Shown here: in pieces, positions 7,105-11,918 of the stretch
Position numbering within the stretch: the first letter of the stretch is position 1
Layout: each line of letters starts with the position of its first letter
Origin: Mariprofundus sp.
Lineage (GTDB): Bacteria; Pseudomonadota; Zetaproteobacteria; Mariprofundales; Mariprofundaceae
DNA: 11,918 nt
Assembly (NCBI GenBank): GCA_030951095.1
Contig: JAUZQI010000171.1
Location: 1-11,918 of the forward strand
Direction of reading: 5' to 3'
Translations under genes and position numbers: made by a program
Notes under the pieces: model-generated
What the model saw: the letters and a program-made list of their open reading frames with translations, nothing else
Database searches by the model: none
What the model was told of the DNA's origin: nothing

Positions 7105-8992
7105 CATTGGTCACGACTTCGTAACCCTCACGCACTGAAGCCATCCAGCGGGCAAAACGTACTGCGCCCTTGGCCTGCTGTACCTGCTTGGCGATATTGG
7201 CCTTCTGTTTGGCAAACTCTTCATCGGAGGACTCAACCGCTTTTTCGATGCGTACAGCGGCATAGCCCTGTGGCACATTCATCGACTGATTCAGCCATGC
7301 TCCGGAAGCAGTCATAAATACCTTGTTCAATACGTCTTTGGTAAGCCATGTCGCCTGATCACCTACACCGTTACTGCGCACCGGCTTGGAAATATATTTA
7401 GCCTGCCCATACTGCTGAGCCAGCTCATCCAGACTTTTATCCTTGCTGGCACGAATTGTGTCGGCCAGTTCACGCGCCTTGTTGTTAGCGGCATCGAGTC
7501 TGGCATCAGCCAGTACTTTTCTGGCCACTTTCTCATACGGCAATACATCCGGCTCCTGACGATCAGTAACCTCAAAGGCAATAAAACGACCATCTCCGGT
7601 CTCGGCAATTTCAACCGCCTGACCGGGAAGTGTGGCAAACGCCTTGCTGCGAATTTCCACATCAGACAACAACGGTGTCACCTCCGCATCATCCATATTG
7701 ACCAGATCCGAAGTGAATACTTTCAAATCAAGTGATTCGGCAGCAGATTTTAGTGAATCCTCCATACCCAGAGCATTATCCAGATCCTGTGACAGCCTGT
7801 ATGCTTCATCATTGGCACGCGCCTGAATCAGCTCATCCCTGAGTTTCCCTTTTACATCTGCATAAGGTGTTTGGCGGGCCGGACGAACATCTGTAAGATA
7901 AATCAGGTGGAACCCAAACTGAGTTTCAACGACATCGCTTACATCACCCTTATCCATTGAAAATACTACCTGATCGAATTCAGGCACCATCATTCCGGCT
8001 TTAAACCAGCCGAGGTCACCACCTTTGCCTGCGTTTGAAATATCATCCGACACTTCTTTCGCCAACTTGGCAAAGTCCTCTCCGGCCTTGATGCGAGCCT
8101 GTACTGATTCAATCTTCTTGCGTGCAGCAGCATAAACATCTTCGGAAGAGCCTTTTGCCACTTTCATCAGAATATGACTAGCCTTGCGTTGCTCCGGCTC
8201 GGCAAATTCGCTTTTGCGACTGTCATAGGCAGCACGAATTTCCGATTCGTCCACACTCATTTCCTGTGCCAGGTCACGCGGATTGATCTCTACCGCATTC
8301 ACTTTGATCCGCAGCAGTGACTGATAATTGTTTTTGTGAGTTTCATACCAGGCTTTGGCCTGTTCATCACTGATTTTGACGTGATCCATCTGTGTAACTG
8401 GGTCAACAATAATGGCCGCCAGTACACGCTGTTCGTAATCATGATTAAATCGATCACGGATTTCTGAATCACTGATCTGCACTGAACCAACAATCGCCTT
8501 CTGCAATGCATCTACCACAATATTCAAACGCAGGTCATTTTCATAATCCTGTGCCGAACCAAAGCCCATGTTCCTGGTCAAAATCTGGTATCGTTTGGGA
8601 TCAAATGCGCCAGCAGACTGGAATGAAGGATTATTCCGAACGGTAGATAACAAAACGGATTCCGGCGCTGCCAGACCCAGTTCATGGGCCACATTCAGCA
8701 TAACTCTGCGATTGATAATCGTCTGCAGAGTATTGCCTTTTACATTCATCGAATTGACCAGTTCCTTGGAATAATTTTTGCCAAGCATGGATCGGTAGGC
8801 TCCCAATTGACGCTCATAAGCCTGATAAAATTCGGTGCTGCCAACAGGCTTGCCGTTAATCGTGGCAACAGGTTCAGCGCCCCCGCCAAAGAAATAATCT
8901 CCAACACCCCACAATACAAACGATAGTGCGATGCCGGTAAGCATCACTTTGGCCAGCCAAGATTGCGCCTGATTACGCATGGATTCGAGCAT
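7082..8992 (-). CDS. ppiD: PpiD/SurA-like membrane-anchored periplasmic peptidyl-prolyl isomerase
   Basis: Periplasmic folding factor held in the inner membrane by one N-terminal helix (about residues 11-32, after MLESMRNQAQ). A SurA-N-like chaperone domain follows, then one parvulin rotamase domain at about 270-370, then a second chaperone-like region to the end. Length is 636 residues; E. coli PpiD has 623. The parvulin domain keeps SHIL, GGDLGWF, MVPEF and FGFHLIYL. The His, Asp, Met, Phe and His positions used by active parvulins are thus present, whereas E. coli PpiD has lost several. I start at the ATG at 8992, with GGGG 6 nt upstream, because this gives the usual short cytoplasmic tail; an in-frame TTG at 9010 lacks a ribosome site. 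Its terminator lies within lpxK. It is downstream of groESL on the same strand but separated by a strong terminator, so it probably has its own promoter, which I could not identify. Confidence 0.92.
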   Translation of the reverse strand: MLESMRNQAQSWLAKVMLTGIALSFVLWGVGDYFFGGGAEPVATINGKPVGSTEFYQAYERQLGAYRSMLGKNYSKELVNSMNVKGNTLQTIINRRVMLNVAHELGLAAPESVLLSTVRNNPSFQSAGAFDPKRYQILTRNMGFGSAQDYENDLRLNIVVDALQKAIVGSVQISDSEIRDRFNHDYEQRVLAAIIVDPVTQMDHVKISDEQAKAWYETHKNNYQSLLRIKVNAVEINPRDLAQEMSVDESEIRAAYDSRKSEFAEPEQRKASHILMKVAKGSSEDVYAAARKKIESVQARIKAGEDFAKLAKEVSDDISNAGKGGDLGWFKAGMMVPEFDQVVFSMDKGDVSDVVETQFGFHLIYLTDVRPARQTPYADVKGKLRDELIQARANDEAYRLSQDLDNALGMEDSLKSAAESLDLKVFTSDLVNMDDAEVTPLLSDVEIRSKAFATLPGQAVEIAETGDGRFIAFEVTDRQEPDVLPYEKVARKVLADARLDAANNKARELADTIRASKDKSLDELAQQYGQAKYISKPVRSNGVGDQATWLTKDVLNKVFMTASGAWLNQSMNVPQGYAAVRIEKAVESSDEEFAKQKANIAKQVQQAKGAVRFARWMASVREGYEVVTNEKELARY

Positions 8993-9086
8993 GATAAACC
9001 CCAGATTCAAGAATCAGCAGAAATAAATATCAATTCGTTATTAAATCCCGCCGTTTTTAAGAATCCGGCACGCTACTGAAGCAAGC

Positions 9087-9116
9087 TTCCCGGGGCAATG
9101 GATATTGCTCCGGGAA
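9087..9116. other. Strong 13-bp hairpin between groEL and ppiD
   Basis: The arms 9087-9099 and 9104-9116 pair over 13 positions with a 4-nt GGAT loop. All pairs are Watson-Crick except one G-U (9094 with 9109), which is stable only if the plus strand is transcribed; the minus-strand RNA has an A-C mismatch there. Neither side has a T-run, so it is not a standard terminator. A second small palindrome, GAAGC-AA-GCTTC (9078-9089), overlaps its left edge. It lies 95 nt upstream of the ppiD start. It could be a 5'-leader structure, a protein-binding site or a copy of a dispersed palindromic element. Confidence 0.6.
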
Positions 9117-9142
9117 ACGCGATAATCATACAAACCGCGCAT

Positions 9143-9176
9143 AAAAAAAGGCGGCTCCTTTCGAAACCGCCTTTTT
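9143..9176 (-). terminator. Terminator of groESL (bidirectional in form)
   Basis: GGCGG (9150-9154) pairs with CCGCC (9167-9171) around a 12-nt loop. A7 lies before the stem and T5 after it, so either strand yields a GC stem followed by a U-run. On the minus strand it comes 50 nt after the groEL stop codon and should end the groES-groEL message. No plus-strand gene leads into it. Confidence 0.85.
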
Positions 9177-9226
9177 GAGCTATCGAACCGCATCAGTAGA
9201 TACGACCCATAAAATCCCGCCGGGGA

Positions 9227-10885
<1,659 letters not shown>

Positions 10886-10896
10886 TTAAATTCTTT

Positions 10897-10911
10897 CGCC
10901 CGCAACGGGCG
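10897..10911 (-). other. GC-rich hairpin just upstream of groEL
   Basis: CGCCCG-CAA-CGGGCG is a perfect 6-bp stem with a 3-nt loop. It lies 35 nt before the groEL start codon, between a U-run and an A-rich leader that ends in the ribosome site. It is not followed by a T-run on the minus strand, so it is not a terminator. It may protect the 5' end of a processed groEL message or affect its translation; this is inference. Confidence 0.6.
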
Positions 10912-10959
10912 TTAAAAACAAATAATCAGATGCAAATGTTCAGACAGAGCATTTGCATC
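10912..10959 (-). promoter_or_regulatory. Hairpin plus U-rich tract between groES and groEL (possible attenuator)
   Basis: GATGCAAATG and CATTTGCATC (10950-10959 and 10929-10938) form a perfect 10-bp inverted repeat with an 11-nt loop, starting 10 nt after the groES stop. On the minus strand the arm is followed by TGATTATTTGTTTTT. This has the shape of a weak, AT-rich intrinsic terminator inside the operon. If it works, a share of transcripts would end after groES. Confidence 0.5.
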
Positions 10960-10969
10960 AACTGTTCAA

Positions 10970-11266
10970 TCAGGCTTCAATCACACCAAGAATGTCGTCT
11001 TCGCGCATCATCAGGAAATCTTCGCCATCAAGCTTGATTTCTGTACCGGCATATTTGGAAAAGATCACCTTATCGCCAGCTTTCACATCCAGCGGCCGAA
11101 TATCACCGTTCTCCAGAATCTTGCCTTTACCGGCTGAAATCACTTCACCTTCAATTGGTTTCTCTTTCGCTGAATCCGGAATAATAATGCCACCAGCAGA
11201 CATGGTATCTTCATCCAGACGGCGAACAATCACCCGGTCGTGCAAAGGACGGACTGTAGTTGTCAT
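10970..11266 (-). CDS. groES: Co-chaperonin GroES (Hsp10)
   Basis: Seven-subunit lid that caps GroEL. It has 98 residues (E. coli 97). The N-terminal [11 protein letters not shown] strand is typical. The mobile loop [11 protein letters not shown] (23-33) carries a hydrophobic Ile-Ile-Ile at 27-29 where E. coli has Ile-Val-Leu; this tripeptide docks onto GroEL. The roof region [16 protein letters not shown] and the core motif [34 protein letters not shown] complete the fold (given here in segments of one continuous chain of residues 39-54 and 64-97).  AAGGAG lies 8 nt before the ATG. It is the first gene of the groESL operon, and a housekeeping-type promoter lies about 37-65 nt upstream. Confidence 0.98.
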   Translation of the reverse strand: MTTTVRPLHDRVIVRRLDEDTMSAGGIIIPDSAKEKPIEGEVISAGKGKILENGDIRPLDVKAGDKVIFSKYAGTEIKLDGEDFLMMREDDILGVIEA

Positions 11267-11302
11267 CGTTGTTTCTCCTTTCGTCTATGATATGGAAACT
11301 GT

Positions 11303-11331
11303 TATATAGGAATCGGCTGAACCCAATTCAA
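11303..11331 (-). promoter_or_regulatory. Sigma-70-type promoter of groESL
   Basis: On the minus strand TTGAAT (11331-11326) and TATATA (11308-11303) are separated by exactly 17 nt. Each hexamer matches 4 of 6 consensus bases. Transcription would start near 11296, giving a leader of about 30 nt with AAGGAG near its end. The hexamers and spacing are visible; activity is inferred. I see no good heat-shock sigma-32 element here. Confidence 0.55.
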
Positions 11332-11355
11332 CCCCCTCCCCGAATAAACTTTTTT

Positions 11356-11380
11356 AACACGCTCCGAAAAGGAGTGCCCA
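11356..11380. other. Imperfect palindrome upstream of the groES promoter
   Basis: GCTCC-GAAAA-GGAGT with partial extension (CACGCTCC and GGAGTGCC) forms a short imperfect inverted repeat about 25 nt upstream of the -35 box. One half contains GAGTGC, the core of the HrcA operator CIRCE. The other half and the spacer do not fit CIRCE (7 nt rather than 9). It is a possible regulator site for groESL or for the divergent gene, with low certainty. Confidence 0.3.
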
Positions 11381-11490
11381 TAGTGGGAACCAGCCTCTCC
11401 CTGTCAACAACATGCTACCAGTTCAACAATGCTGTTCGCAAAGCTTCGTAACCTGCGTAGACTAGCATCATCGATCATCCGGAGGTTCGC

Positions 11491-11918
11491 ATGCAACTCG
11501 CCCTCAGCACATGGCAGGAAGTTGAAGCATATCTGAAACATTCCACCGGCATTGTGATCCCGATCGGCTCGACCGAGCAGCATGGCCCCAACGGGCTGAT
11601 CGGCACGGATGCCATCTGCCCAGAAAAAATTGCGTTTGGCATGGCAGAAGCAGTAAATATCCTGATTGCGCCAACCATCAGTTACGGTATGTCGCAACAT
11701 CACATGGCCTTTACCGGCACAATTACCATCAAGCCATCCACACTGATCCGGGTGGTAGCCGATGTGGTTGAATCGTTACGGCAACACGGGTTTACACATT
11801 TTTATTTCATCAACGGCCATGGCGGCAATATTGCACCGGTCACATCCGCCTTTTCTGAAATCTATGCAGAACTGGATAGCTCTGAAGCAAACCCTCCGCG
11901 CTGCCGGCTGGCCAACTG
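11491..11918 (+). CDS. Creatininase-family amidohydrolase (3' end beyond window)
   Basis: The first 142 codons of a gene that runs off the window. The creatininase fold is a metal-dependent amide hydrolase family that includes creatininase, MftE of mycofactocin synthesis and the ArfB deformylase; many members have no known substrate. Visible signatures are IPIGSTEQHGP (23-33) with metal-ligand candidates Glu29 and His31, GTD with Asp40, and INGHGGN (107-113) with His110. The position after HGP, often His-Leu-Pro, reads Asn-Gly-Leu. GGAGG 5 nt before the ATG fixes the start. It diverges from groES across 224 nt. A weak promoter-like pair, TTCGCA (11435-11440) and TAGACT (11458-11463) spaced by 17 nt, lies upstream. 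The specific reaction cannot be assigned from this fragment, and the partners that would help lie to the right of the window. Confidence 0.85.
   Translation, partial: MQLALSTWQEVEAYLKHSTGIVIPIGSTEQHGPNGLIGTDAICPEKIAFGMAEAVNILIAPTISYGMSQHHMAFTGTITIKPSTLIRVVADVVESLRQHGFTHFYFINGHGGNIAPVTSAFSEIYAELDSSEANPPRCRLAN

Noticed and set aside
8993..9010. TTG start at 9010 for ppiD, adding six residues
   Set aside because: It has no ribosome site, while the ATG at 8992 has GGGG at good spacing and gives the usual N-terminus before the membrane helix.
8993..9086. ppiD promoter such as TTGCTT-N18-TTAAAA or TTGATA-N17-TTGAAT on the minus strand
   Set aside because: The first pair matches the consensus poorly. 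The second would start transcription too close to the start codon to include the ribosome site.
11296..11335. Sigma-32 heat-shock promoter for groESL
   Set aside because: TTGAA is present, but no CCCCAT-like -10 element is found at the right distance.
11356..11380. CIRCE operator upstream of groES
   Set aside because: Only one GAGTGC core matches; the other arm differs and the spacer is 7 nt instead of 9. Kept only as an imperfect palindrome.
11404..11703. Minus-strand open frame of 99 codons opposite the creatininase-family gene
   Set aside because: It is antisense to clear family motifs and to the GGAGG ribosome site of the plus-strand gene.

Overview
The window is a stretch of ordinary chromosome from a Gram-negative bacterium, most likely a proteobacterium. 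WaaA and LpxK show that it makes Kdo-lipid A. The PpiD-type periplasmic chaperone and the groES-groEL operon, with a GroEL ending in GGM repeats, fit the same picture. Two Na+/cation antiporter-like genes side by side would suit a marine or saline habitat. A zetaproteobacterium such as Mariprofundus is a guess from general resemblance only; I cannot place the genus from the sequence.

Layout. (1) 1-2108, plus strand: the 3' three quarters of polA (DNA polymerase I), with intact proofreading and polymerase domains. (2) 2167-4638, minus strand: two membrane transporters, a CaCA-family (Na+/Ca2+ exchanger-like) protein and downstream of it a CPA1 Na+/H+ antiporter. The pair lies between two near-identical 18-nt direct repeats. 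(3) 4685-7037, plus strand: waaA and lpxK, overlapping by 17 nt, which encode two consecutive late steps of Kdo2-lipid A synthesis (LpxK makes lipid IVA and WaaA adds Kdo to it). (4) 7082-8992, minus strand: a PpiD/SurA-like membrane-anchored periplasmic folding factor, convergent with lpxK. The rho-independent terminator of each convergent unit lies in or over the coding end of the other. (5) 9227-11266, minus strand: groES then groEL, with a good housekeeping promoter, two hairpins in a 108-nt spacer and a strong terminator after groEL. (6) 11491-end, plus strand: the 5' part of a creatininase-family amidohydrolase gene, divergent from groES.

Themes. Apart from polA and the transporters, much of the window concerns envelope biogenesis and protein folding. 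I see no tRNA, rRNA, CRISPR array, complete insertion sequence, phage gene or obvious defence system. No intergenic gap exceeds 300 bases. The observations worth checking are modest: an exchanger that keeps its two key glutamates but has lost most polar TM3/TM8 ligands; a WaaA without the usual N-terminal membrane anchor; direct repeats bracketing the transporter pair; crossed terminators with about 105 nt of predicted antisense overlap; a hairpin plus U-tract between groES and groEL; and a strong unexplained hairpin between groEL and ppiD.
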